Source: a virus
Length of the DNA: 55,238 nt
Direction: 5' to 3' (one strand)
IMG/VR virus record: IMGVR_UViG_3300043436_001540
Span: 1 to 55,238 of that record
Shown here: positions 5,072 through 10,266 of the stretch, one piece after another
Layout of the letters: each line of letters opens with the position of its first letter
How positions within the stretch are numbered: the stretch's first letter is position 1
Position numbers and translations under genes: made by a program
The notes under the pieces: generated by a model
What the model saw: only the letters and a program-made list of their open reading frames with translations
Database searches by the model: none
Told to the model about the DNA's origin: nothing

Positions 5072-5155
5072 TGGTGGGAGTGAAGGGAATCGAACCCAAC
5101 ATAAGTTTCCTCGACGGAGTTACAGTCCGCTGCCTCACCTTGAGGCGGCACTCCC
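5072..5155 (-). tRNA. tRNA-Tyr (GUA)
   Basis: Class II tRNA with long variable arm, acceptor GGGAGTG/CACTCCC, anticodon loop CTGTAAC in stem GCGGA/TCCGT, A73, encoded CCA. Confidence 0.93.
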
Positions 5156-5160
5156 AATAT

Positions 5161-5234
5161 TGGTCCCTTCTACAGGTAACGATCCTGTGTCTAACGGTTA
5201 TCAGCCGTTTGCTCTACCTTTGAGCTAAGAAGGG
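5161..5234 (-). tRNA. tRNA-Ile (GAU)
   Basis: Acceptor CCCTTCT/AGAAGGG, anticodon stem-loop AACGG CTGATAA CCGTT, A73, encoded CCA. The T-loop reads ATCGTTA, lacking the usual TTC, which may weaken the D-loop contact. Confidence 0.85.
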
Positions 5235-5290
5235 ATAACTAAATTTCAGCCGGAAATTCTTTTAATGTGCAGCCGGATCTGTCACAAACT

Positions 5291-5366
5291 TGGTGCGGAT
5301 GAAGAGAATTGAACTCCTGACACCATGCTCTTCAGGCACGTGCTCTACCAACTGAGCTACATCCGC
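5291..5366 (-). tRNA. tRNA-Phe (GAA)
   Basis: Acceptor GCGGATG/CATCCGC, anticodon stem-loop CGTGC CTGAAGA GCATG, A73, encoded CCA. Confidence 0.92.
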
Positions 5367-5368
5367 AT

Positions 5369-5443
5369 TGGTGGTGTGGGTAGTTGTAGAACCTGGTATG
5401 GAAGATAGTCAAAATCAATTTGACGATCACAACCATTAACACC
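5369..5443 (-). pseudogene. degenerate tRNA
   Basis: 75-nt stretch with encoded CCA, a 5-bp acceptor GGTGT/ACACC, and an anticodon-type arm GTCAA-ATTGATT-TTGAC, but no D-stem and a broken T-arm (loop TTCTACA). It starts 2 nt after tRNA-Phe and overlaps the end of the small gene at 5436. Most likely a decayed tRNA. Confidence 0.45.
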
Positions 5444-5597
5444 AGATTAACGACTTAACATTTTTTGCTGCTCTGGCTATAACAATATCAGGATCCCAAT
5501 ATGTGTGCCATCCTAGTCTTTTTTGAAAATTGTAATCTTCCATAAGGTAATAGGAAGAACCCAATGCCAGAGCAGCCTGTCTAATAACTTCTTCCAT
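5436..5597 (-). CDS. small protein of unknown function
   Basis: 53 residues, MEEVIRQAALALGSSYYLME at the N-terminus, ending in WC. The reading frame looks coding (helix-forming, aromatic-rich middle with RLGWHTYWDPD). GAGA lies 9 nt upstream of the ATG. Not recognised. Confidence 0.5.
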   Translation of the reverse strand: MEEVIRQAALALGSSYYLMEDYNFQKRLGWHTYWDPDIVIARAAKNVKSLIWC

Positions 5598-5624
5598 TGT
5601 ATTTTCTCATAATAGAGTTAAATT

Positions 5625-5753
5625 TGGTGGATTGTGAAGGAATCGAACCTCCGAGCCGCCGGCGCTTGTTCAAGTACCATACTTAATGGGAATCGAACCC
5701 CCCACAGTCGCGCCCTGTGCCTGGTTTGCCAGGTCAGTGTATCATCAAAGTAA
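5625..5753 (-). pseudogene. composite tRNA-like region with two T-arms
   Basis: Two T-arm sequences lie in 129 nt: GGTTCGATTCC near 5640 followed by an acceptor-like CACAATCC and ACCA, and GGGTTCGATTCCC near 5692 without CCA. Upstream are the hairpins CCTGG-CAAA-CCAGG and CACAG-GGCGCGA-CTGTG. No complete cloverleaf can be drawn. It looks like a fusion or internal deletion of two tRNA genes. Confidence 0.4.
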
Positions 5754-5829
5754 TGGTGGATCCGGTCGGACTCGAACCGACGTACTCCGATTAAAAGTCG
5801 GGTGCTACGACCACCTCAGCTACGGATCC
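5754..5829 (-). tRNA. tRNA-Lys (UUU)
   Basis: Acceptor GGATCCG/CGGATCC, anticodon loop CTTTTAA in stem CCGA/TCGG, A73, encoded CCA. Its 5' 14 nt are also the end of the small gene at 5816. Confidence 0.92.
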
Positions 5830-5962
5830 AATCTCGAAGCGCCATTCTCTCATCACGGCGTTCCGCTTTCTTAGTCTTTCCATGCGCGCCTGATGGACGT
5901 TTGGAAAGATGAAGGACGAATGGGTTTCGTGCCTTCGGTAGGTCCTTATGTTTTCGTTTCAT
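5816..5962 (-). CDS. small basic phage protein, unknown function
   Basis: 48 residues, very basic, MKRKHKDLPKARNPF at the start, then HLSKRPSGAHGKTKKAERR. Preceded by AAAGGAAAAGGAA. Proteins of this type are common near tRNA and replication genes of tailed phages. The basic character suggests nucleic-acid binding. The stop codon lies inside tRNA-Lys, so mRNA and tRNA processing compete. Confidence 0.65.
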   Translation of the reverse strand: MKRKHKDLPKARNPFVLHLSKRPSGAHGKTKKAERRDERMALRDWIRS

Positions 5963-5988
5963 TTCCTTTTCCTTTATTTCCTACATTA

Positions 5989-6032
5989 TCAACATATATC
6001 ATTTAAAAACATATGTCAACAACTATTTTTGG
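5989..6032. repeat. 44-bp direct repeat, copy 1
   Basis: Identical over 44 bp to 6893-6936. It contains a complete sigma-70 promoter (minus strand) and ends with the CCA of the adjacent tRNA-Cys. Its twin ends with the CCA of a tRNA-Met. Confidence 0.9.
5991..6019 (-). promoter_or_regulatory. sigma-70-type promoter
   Basis: TTGACA (6014-6019), 17 bp, TATGTT (5991-5996). It would drive the small basic gene at 5816 and the tRNAs beyond. Confidence 0.65.
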
Positions 6033-6107
6033 AGGTGTGGGTGAGATTCGAACTCACGACTTTATGGATTTGCAATCCATTCCCTTAGGCCACTCGAGCA
6101 CCACACC
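6030..6107 (-). tRNA. tRNA-Cys (GCA)
   Basis: Acceptor GGTGTGG/CCACACC, anticodon stem-loop ATGGA TTGCAAA TCCAT, U73 (the main Cys identity base), encoded CCA. Confidence 0.94.
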
Positions 6108-6113
6108 ATTTGA

Positions 6114-6121
6114 TATAAATA
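6114..6121 (+). promoter_or_regulatory. T4-type late promoter on the plus strand
   Basis: TATAAATA ending 5 bp before the ATG at 6127. Transcription would start at or very near the start codon, implying an almost leaderless mRNA for the only plus-strand gene. Confidence 0.5.
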
Positions 6122-6126
6122 TCATT

Positions 6127-6615
6127 ATGTTTAGATTTGCAATTATACTACTTTTGTGCGGATGTACATCAGTAATAAAATCACAATCGTCTGACGATCC
6201 ACAACCTGTGGATACTGCCGTCAAACTTGACGGCCTCGATGAAAAGTATCACCGCACACAGATTAAAGAATTGATTGGTGTTGACCCTAGGCAATACGAA
6301 TGGTGTGCTGCCTTTGTCAACTCTATTCTTGAACTCCATGACATTCCAGGATCGGAATCAGTAAGTGATCACCCTCTTCTTGCAAGAGGTTTCTTGAATT
6401 GGGGTGTTCCAACCGACCAACCTGAATATGGCGATATTGTTGTTTTAACACGTGGTCGAGCTGGATGGCAGGGCCACGTTGGATTCTATATTGACACAGT
6501 CGTTATAGATGGTGTAGAAAAGATACTTGTTCTTGGAGGTAATCAAAACAATCAAGTTGGTTTTGATGCATATAATGCCAGTCGGTTGTTAGGTTACCGA
6601 AAGATACCTCAGTAA
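6127..6615 (+). CDS. lipoprotein with NlpC/P60-CHAP-like peptidase domain (TIGR02594 type)
   Basis: 162 residues. The start at 6127 exposes a lipoprotein signal MFRFAIILLLCGCTS with lipobox LLCGC; an upstream in-frame ATG at 6013 would run through tRNA-Cys and is rejected. The catalytic-type Cys is in EWCAAFVNSIL (about residue 58), His in HVGFYI, and Asn in GGNQNNQV, the Cys-His-Asn layout of this family. It should cut peptide bonds of peptidoglycan from a membrane anchor in the periplasm, either for lysis or for exclusion of other phages. It is the only plus-strand gene here and lies between two minus-strand tRNAs, with 1 nt to tRNA-Gln, so it looks like an inserted unit. I see no terminator after it. 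Confidence 0.78.
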   Translation: MFRFAIILLLCGCTSVIKSQSSDDPQPVDTAVKLDGLDEKYHRTQIKELIGVDPRQYEWCAAFVNSILELHDIPGSESVSDHPLLARGFLNWGVPTDQPEYGDIVVLTRGRAGWQGHVGFYIDTVVIDGVEKILVLGGNQNNQVGFDAYNASRLLGYRKIPQ

Positions 6616-6616
6616 T

Positions 6617-6691
6617 TGGTTGGGAGGGGTGGATTCGAACCACCGGCCTGCTGATTCAAAGTCAGTTATTCTGCCGCTGAACTACCTCCCA
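6617..6691 (-). tRNA. tRNA-Gln (UUG)
   Basis: Acceptor TGGGAGG/CCTCCCA, anticodon loop CTTTGAA in stem CTGA/TCAG, A73, encoded CCA. Confidence 0.92.
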
Positions 6692-6704
6692 AAACTCTAT
6701 TTAC

Positions 6705-6830
6705 AGCTAAGGTCGTCATCCATGACTATCTGCTGCAGCAACCCGGGCCCGCGAAGCCCAGCACGGAATCGAACCGTAAACCCTAGTTGAAAACAGAGTT
6801 AACTGTTTCCAGTCCATCATCGCTTACGCT
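6705..6830 (-). ncRNA. permuted tRNA-like RNA element
   Basis: Minus-strand order: AGCGTAAG (5' strand of an outer stem, partner CTTAGCT at 6705-6711 with one bulge); hairpin GAAACAG-TTAACT-CTGTTTTC; T-arm TACGG-TTCGATT-CCGTG (6762-6778); then CTGGGC, a 7-nt loop, and GCCCGG, that is, an acceptor stem closed by a loop; then GCTGCAGCAG where a D-arm would be. The arrangement matches Y-like element D (T-arm before a closed acceptor stem), but the AGG(A/T)T(C/G)G outer stem and TTCAGCAA are missing. Confidence 0.5.
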
Positions 6831-6892
6831 AGGACAATTTCTAAATTTTCAATGAGCGTGGGAAGATTGATACGATCTCTTCGTTCCCTATG

Positions 6893-6936
6893 TCAACATA
6901 TATCATTTAAAAACATATGTCAACAACTATTTTTGG
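6893..6936. repeat. 44-bp direct repeat, copy 2
   Basis: Identical to 5989-6032 over 44 bp; see copy 1. The two copies bound about 0.9 kb carrying tRNA-Cys, the plus-strand peptidase gene, tRNA-Gln and the permuted tRNA-like element. Confidence 0.9.
6895..6923 (-). promoter_or_regulatory. sigma-70-type promoter
   Basis: TTGACA (6918-6923), 17 bp, TATGTT. A second TTGACA (6891-6896) overlaps the -10 and has TATCAA 18 bp further on, so two tandem starts are possible. They drive the element at 6705-6830 and tRNA-Gln. Confidence 0.6.
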
Positions 6937-7004
6937 TAGTGCCAGTAAGAGTTGAACTTACTCGTCGGGCTTATGAGACCCAAGTCGGAACCGTCCGTGT
7001 CACC
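6934..7004 (-). tRNA. tRNA-Met (CAU)
   Basis: Anticodon loop CTCATAA in stem TGGGT/GCCCG, T-arm AGTAA GTTCAAC-type with loop TTCAACT, acceptor GGTGACA with one mismatch, A73, encoded CCA. The D-arm is short (71 nt in total), so it may be poorly active. Confidence 0.75.
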
Positions 7005-7007
7005 ATG

Positions 7008-7038
7008 AAAAAACCCTCCGAAGATTTCTCTTGGAGGG
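7008..7038 (-). terminator. rho-independent terminator
   Basis: CCCTCC/GGAGGG stem followed by TTTTTT on the minus strand, ending 3 nt before tRNA-Met. It would stop transcripts from the small gene and Dps region. The plus strand has a weaker pyrimidine run, so it may work in both directions. Confidence 0.75.
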
Positions 7039-7068
7039 CTTTCTTAAAGTGACTTTTAAAAATCTACT

Positions 7069-7158
7069 TTACATAAAGCCTCCGCGTGCCATCGCATAAC
7101 CCTCGCGTGAAGGATTAATGAGTTGGCTAAACTGTGTATGTTTACATACGAGTTGCAT
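7069..7158 (-). CDS. 29-residue possible small protein
   Basis: MQLVCKHTQFSQLINPSREG onward, ending RGGFM. It has a good AAGGAA site 6 nt before the ATG, sits right behind overlapping sigma-70 and late promoters (7194-7222) and before a terminator, so it forms a neat one-gene unit. Unknown function; it could be chance. Confidence 0.4.
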   Translation of the reverse strand: MQLVCKHTQFSQLINPSREGYAMARGGFM

Positions 7159-7193
7159 TGAGGTTCCTTGAATAGGTGTTGGTTATATGAGTA

Positions 7194-7222
7194 TATTTAT
7201 ACTATGTTCTATCAGATGTCAA
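7194..7222 (-). promoter_or_regulatory. overlapping sigma-70 and late promoter
   Basis: TTGACA (7217-7222), 17 bp, TAAATA, where the -10 is part of an exact TATAAATA (7194-7201). The site could be used by both host and gp55 holoenzymes. Confidence 0.55.
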
Positions 7223-7239
7223 CAAAAAAGTTGCGATTA

Positions 7240-7668
7240 TCAAAAACTTTTTAACATCCAACGATGTTTTTCGTGAGCAGTGATACGATCCTCAAGGAAG
7301 TTGACTACGCCAAACTGACCTAGCTGATCGGCAAGAGAACGAACCTGATACAATGCTGTAATAACAATATCGTTGTCACGAGCAAGACGGGCAAACATCA
7401 ATAGAGGTTCTGGAATCATAAGTTCATCTTCGATTCGGCTCAACTCTTGAAAGCGAGTCAATGAACCAGGAGCGAATGATCCAACGACACGAATCATCTC
7501 TGCAATCGGATCAATGGAACCACCAACTTCTTCATAAAACTCACCGAAGAATTCGTGATACTGTGCAAAGTTTGGCCCAGTCACATTCCAATGGTAGTTT
7601 TGTGCTTTAATAGAAAGTCCATAGACTGTTCCAAGTAGTACTTTGAGTGCTTCTGCAAGTTGTTCCAT
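7240..7668 (-). CDS. Dps-like ferritin-family protein
   Basis: 142 residues, close to the usual Dps length. The N-terminal helix pair carries KAQNYHWNVTGPNFAQYHEFF, with His and Glu/Asp ligands at the places used for the inter-subunit ferroxidase site, followed by EEVGGSIDPIAEMIR in the second helix. Dps forms 12-subunit shells that oxidise and store iron and may coat DNA, protecting against peroxide. In a phage it could protect replicating or packaged DNA. It is transcribed from a TATAAATA at 7696-7703, so it is a late gene, with GAGAG before the ATG. Confidence 0.85.
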   Translation of the reverse strand: MEQLAEALKVLLGTVYGLSIKAQNYHWNVTGPNFAQYHEFFGEFYEEVGGSIDPIAEMIRVVGSFAPGSLTRFQELSRIEDELMIPEPLLMFARLARDNDIVITALYQVRSLADQLGQFGVVNFLEDRITAHEKHRWMLKSF

Positions 7669-7695
7669 GATACTCTCTTATGGTTGTTGTATCAG

Positions 7696-7703
7696 TATTT
7701 ATA
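7696..7703 (-). promoter_or_regulatory. T4-type late promoter
   Basis: Exact TATAAATA, 28 bp upstream of the Dps-like start. Confidence 0.65.
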
Positions 7704-7706
7704 ATA

Positions 7707-7728
7707 TGGTGCTCCCGGTAGGACTCGA
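7707..7728 (-). pseudogene. 22-nt tRNA 3' end remnant
   Basis: Identical to the last 22 nt (T-arm half, acceptor strand, CCA) of the CAU tRNA at 8456-8531, but nothing else of a tRNA is present. It lies 10 nt after the stop of the oxygenase gene, so that gene is bracketed by direct copies of a tRNA end. Confidence 0.8.
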
Positions 7729-7738
7729 TTATTTTATA

Positions 7739-8422
7739 TCAATCAAAATCTATACCGAATGCAATACTCACACGAGTAAATCCAGGTTTGGCCGTAGGGC
7801 TGACCATATGCGGCAACCAACAAGGAAAAAATACCAAAGTCCCTTCTTTAGGTGTAACACAAATAGGATTACCAAAGAAAGGATACCGCTGCACATTATC
7901 TTTCATAACGACAGGCGTCTTTGCAAAATGAATTGGATCAAGAAAAGTCAAGTCTCCTGGCGAAGGTTGACTAGCTGACTTGATAAGAACTCCCTCATCT
8001 AAGTTCTGTTTATCTGAGATGTTTTCATTCTCATACCAACCACTTGAAGGAAAATATACCCCCGCAATCATTTCTTTAGCTTTATGCGCATGTGGCATAT
8101 GATACCCATAAGGATTATCATCTATATTGCCCCAGAAAACCTTAGAGTTTGGTACACCATTAATACCAAAGAAATCATTGCCGACATCTTTAAAGATGGC
8201 GTCAATCGTTCTTTTTAAAGCAGCGAAACTCTCATAGTGATTTTCTAGATAGCCATTAGTCTGCCCAACACCTACACCTGAACGATCGCCGTTCAAATTT
8301 TGCTCTGCTTCTACCATAAGATCGGCAAGTAAAGAACGATTTAGACTTCTAGAATCCTCACCCAACGACATATACATTATCGGATTAGGAAAGGCTTGCA
8401 TTTTACCAATTTTCATATCCAT
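7739..8422 (-). CDS. 2OG-Fe(II) oxygenase (TIGR02466 / PF13759 type)
   Basis: 227 residues. The double-stranded beta-helix carries the first metal ligands in YHMPHAHKAKEMIAGVYFP (about 109-127) and the distal His and 2-oxoglutarate Arg in TLVFFPCWLPHMVSP and TRVSIAF near the C-terminus. The family is common in marine T4-like phages and hydroxylates an unknown substrate, perhaps a protein or surface group, using 2-oxoglutarate and O2. The gene stands alone between a tRNA remnant and an intact tRNA that share 22 bp, which suggests arrival by recombination at a tRNA end. It is unlike TET/JBP DNA oxygenases, so a link with the DNA glycosyltransferase-type gene at 44869 is not supported. Confidence 0.82.
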   Translation of the reverse strand: MDMKIGKMQAFPNPIMYMSLGEDSRSLNRSLLADLMVEAEQNLNGDRSGVGVGQTNGYLENHYESFAALKRTIDAIFKDVGNDFFGINGVPNSKVFWGNIDDNPYGYHMPHAHKAKEMIAGVYFPSSGWYENENISDKQNLDEGVLIKSASQPSPGDLTFLDPIHFAKTPVVMKDNVQRYPFFGNPICVTPKEGTLVFFPCWLPHMVSPTAKPGFTRVSIAFGIDFD

Positions 8423-8455
8423 GAATTCAATCCTATAATAATTTTAGGTATTTGT

Positions 8456-8531
8456 TGGTGCTCCCGGTAGGACTCGAACCTACGATCAAGACGTTATGAG
8501 CGTCCGGCTTTAGCCGCTAAGCTACAAGAGC
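8456..8531 (-). tRNA. tRNA with CAU anticodon (Met or lysidine-Ile)
   Basis: Acceptor GCTCTTG/CGGGAGC, anticodon stem-loop GGACG CTCATAA CGTCT, A73, encoded CCA. The stretch after the anticodon stem (TTGATCG) resembles tRNA-Ile2, so the host TilS enzyme may convert it to an AUA reader. This is the third CAU tRNA in the window. Confidence 0.88.
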
Positions 8532-8535
8532 AAAT

Positions 8536-8626
8536 TGGTAGAAGTGGGTGGATTCGAACCACCTCAAAGGCGCTAATCTGGCGCAAAGAGTTTATAAGAC
8601 TCCTCTGACTACCAAGTCTCACTTCC
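8536..8626 (-). tRNA. class II tRNA with UAU (Ile) anticodon
   Basis: 91 nt, acceptor GGAAGTG/CACTTCT, anticodon stem-loop GGAGT CTTATAA ACTCT, a long variable arm (GCGCCAGATTAGCGC), A73, encoded CCA. Long arms are normal for Leu, Ser and Tyr but not Ile, so the charging amino acid is uncertain. Confidence 0.8.
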
Positions 8627-8627
8627 G

Positions 8628-8780
8628 TTATTTGCTACTCAGTTGTTTAATACGCTGTTTCATCCAATCTATGACAGCTACCCAACCCTCGTCTTGATAT
8701 GTAATATCTACGACTTGTAGATTAGCTAATGCGATATTTAAACCTGCAAGTTCTGTATAGTCGAGACTGGATTTAGCCAT
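8628..8780 (-). CDS. small protein of unknown function
   Basis: 50 residues, MAKSSLDYTELAGLNIALAN onward, ending KQRIKQLSSK. GGGAG lies 7 nt before the ATG; the upstream extension runs into tRNA-Leu(UAA) and is rejected. The stop is 1 nt from the 5' end of the class II tRNA. Not recognised. Confidence 0.55.
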   Translation of the reverse strand: MAKSSLDYTELAGLNIALANLQVVDITYQDEGWVAVIDWMKQRIKQLSSK

Positions 8781-8798
8781 TATAACTCCCTGAGATTT

Positions 8799-8874
8799 TG
8801 GTGTCCCCGGTCGGACTCGAACCGACACTACGCAGATTTTAAGTCTGCTGACTCTACCTTTGGCCTACGAGGAC
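8799..8874 (-). tRNA. tRNA-Leu (UAA), class I body
   Basis: Acceptor GTCCTCG/CGGGGAC, D-arm of the same type as the other Leu-anticodon tRNAs, anticodon stem-loop GCAGA CTTAAAA TCTGC, short variable loop, A73, encoded CCA. Confidence 0.88.
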
Positions 8875-8880
8875 TAAATT

Positions 8881-8957
8881 TGGTGCTCCCGGAAGGACTC
8901 GAACCCTCAACCTTGACATTAGAAGTGTCTTGCTCTGTCCAGTTGAGCTACGGAAGC
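8881..8957 (-). tRNA. tRNA-Arg (UCU)
   Basis: Acceptor GCTTCCG/CGGGAGC, anticodon stem-loop AGACA CTTCTAA TGTCA, A73, encoded CCA. A TATAAATA at 8965-8972, within the end of the next gene, could start transcription right at this tRNA. Confidence 0.92.
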
Positions 8958-8963
8958 AATGTC

Positions 8964-9341
8964 TTATTTATAAAAGTCAAACGAATAAGTTTGACCATTC
9001 TGCTTAAAAGTAATGGTGCTGTGCGAATAAACCTCCGATCTCTCTGTTACGTAGGTTATTTCTTCCCAGCACTTACGACCCGCTTTATCTGCACCGATCA
9101 CGCCACCAAGTACGGCTCCAGCCGCAGCACCTTGATCATCTCCGGTAAGACCTTTACCGAGTAGACCACCGATGATCATTCCTTCGAGAGCGCCCTGTCC
9201 TGCATTACCTTGCCGGCAATAAGTCTGCGTGATCGGTGTCTCAATGTTTTGCAACTTGTAATGATCTTTGACGGTCGCGCGAACAGTTTCTGCAGAAGCA
9301 GATGTCGCAAACAGTAGTGCAATAGCTATAACAGTTTTCAT
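8964..9341 (-). CDS. secreted glycine-zipper protein
   Basis: 125 residues. Signal peptide at 1-17 ending ASAE. Residues about 48-80 form a glycine-zipper pair (GGLLGKG, GAVLGGVIG), as in Rickettsia 17-kDa surface antigen-like proteins, followed by a soluble beta-rich tail. Two Cys residues flank the zipper. The protein likely inserts in or lies at the outer membrane of the infected cell. It overlaps the upstream gene by 4 nt (ATGA), so the two are translated together. Confidence 0.7.
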   Translation of the reverse strand: MKTVIAIALLFATSASAETVRATVKDHYKLQNIETPITQTYCRQGNAGQGALEGMIIGGLLGKGLTGDDQGAAAGAVLGGVIGADKAGRKCWEEITYVTERSEVYSHSTITFKQNGQTYSFDFYK

Positions 9342-9541
9342 TTAAATACCTTAATAAAACCTAGTATAACTAATGCAATCAATCCAATAGCAAGAACGAT
9401 TGCTAGCGGACCCCACAACGGTGAGAGAACCCACCACCACGACCACGCAATGTAGTCGGTTAATTTTAAGGTAATGAATACAATGGCCAATAGACCGAAG
9501 AACCCAATGCCACCTGATTGTGTTTGAGTATTATTTGCCAT
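9338..9541 (-). CDS. small membrane protein with two TM segments
   Basis: 67 residues. Two hydrophobic helices: IGFFGLLAIVFITLKL and a Trp-rich IAWSWWWVLSPLWGPLAIVL running into a second helix. Proteins with the AWSWWWVL...W block are common in phages. Holin or superinfection roles are possible but unproved. Its start overlaps the upstream stop (TAATG). Confidence 0.65.
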   Translation of the reverse strand: MANNTQTQSGGIGFFGLLAIVFITLKLTDYIAWSWWWVLSPLWGPLAIVLAIGLIALVILGFIKVFK

Positions 9542-9747
9542 TAGCTCAACCTTTCATTCCAAAATGCTTCATACATTTCTTTATCAGTTTTCCAGCGAGG
9601 GCGAACTGCAACAGGAGAATCATAAAGACCAACACGCTCAATGAACGCGCCGACCTCTTTATCAATTGCCTTCTCAAAGTCTGATTTGATAGGCTGGGCA
9701 TTGACCCGGCGTATCTCATCTACAACTGAGTCGTGATCGGTATTCAT
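9541..9747 (-). CDS. small acidic protein of unknown function
   Basis: 68 residues from MNTDHDSVVDEIRRVNAQP. The start at 9747 overlaps the upstream stop as ATGA and has GGAG upstream; the longer frame from 9780 lies inside the neighbouring gene. No known domain. Part of a coupled three- or four-gene run. Confidence 0.6.
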   Translation of the reverse strand: MNTDHDSVVDEIRRVNAQPIKSDFEKAIDKEVGAFIERVGLYDSPVAVRPRWKTDKEMYEAFWNERLS

Positions 9748-9962
9748 ACATTCCACTCCGATTGTTTTTCGATAGCCCAACGTGCACCGTGAATATAATC
9801 TTTATCTTCGTCTGATAGAATCGACCAGTATACGCTGATTGAACGAATCTGCGCTTCCACCTTATCAGGATCTGACAGATGTTCCTGGGACTCAAGCATA
9901 ATCTGCAGAGCATTTAGACGCTCATCGACGCGCTCAAAGATCATGTCTTTCACAACAGCCAT
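9744..9962 (-). CDS. small helical protein of unknown function
   Basis: 72 residues from MAVVKDMIFERVDERLNAL. AGGAG lies 8 nt before the ATG at 9962, so I prefer it to the ATG at 9986. Helical, with a middle block SVYWSILSDEDKDYIHGAR that is often seen in small phage early proteins. Confidence 0.6.
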   Translation of the reverse strand: MAVVKDMIFERVDERLNALQIMLESQEHLSDPDKVEAQIRSISVYWSILSDEDKDYIHGARWAIEKQSEWNV

Positions 9963-10020
9963 AGTAATAACTCCTATATGTTTCATGCGACTATATTCTA
10001 TTTATTCTATAGAATAGATC

Positions 10021-10209
10021 TTAGTCACATTCAACCATATCATTCTGCATTTGTACGATCATTTGCAACTCAATACGTTCGGCTACCTCTTCGTAATTTT
10101 CGATAGTCGAAAGAATTTCCCACTTGAGGCGCTCAAGATCATAGCCGAACCGATCAGATCGGCGAAGAAGATTCCGAAGAGACTTGGTAACTTCGAGATA
10201 TTCCTGCAT
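10021..10209 (-). CDS. small acidic helical protein of unknown function
   Basis: 62 residues, starting MQEYLEVTKSLRNLLRRSDR, predicted helical throughout. AAAAGGA precedes the ATG. A sigma-70-type promoter lies 30 bp upstream (10239-10266). Confidence 0.6.
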   Translation of the reverse strand: MQEYLEVTKSLRNLLRRSDRFGYDLERLKWEILSTIENYEEVAERIELQMIVQMQNDMVECD

Positions 10210-10238
10210 AATGTATCCTTTTCATTCCCTACATAAGT

Positions 10239-10266
10239 AATATAATCACTACTACGGAAATGTCAA
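10239..10266 (-). promoter_or_regulatory. sigma-70-type promoter
   Basis: TTGACA (10261-10266), 16 bp, TATATT, ahead of the gene at 10021-10209. Confidence 0.7.

Noticed and set aside
6013-6126. N-terminal extension of the plus-strand peptidase
   Set aside because: It would translate the reverse of tRNA-Cys and hide the lipoprotein signal that starts at 6127.
7739-8422. TET/JBP-type DNA oxygenase partner for the TAGT enzyme
   Set aside because: The sequence fits the TIGR02466 2OG-oxygenase family and lacks TET/JBP motifs; it is also 36 kb away from the TAGT gene.
1-9000. CRISPR array
   Set aside because: The regular repeats every 75-90 bp are tRNA T-arms and CCA ends of different tRNAs, not identical repeats with spacers.
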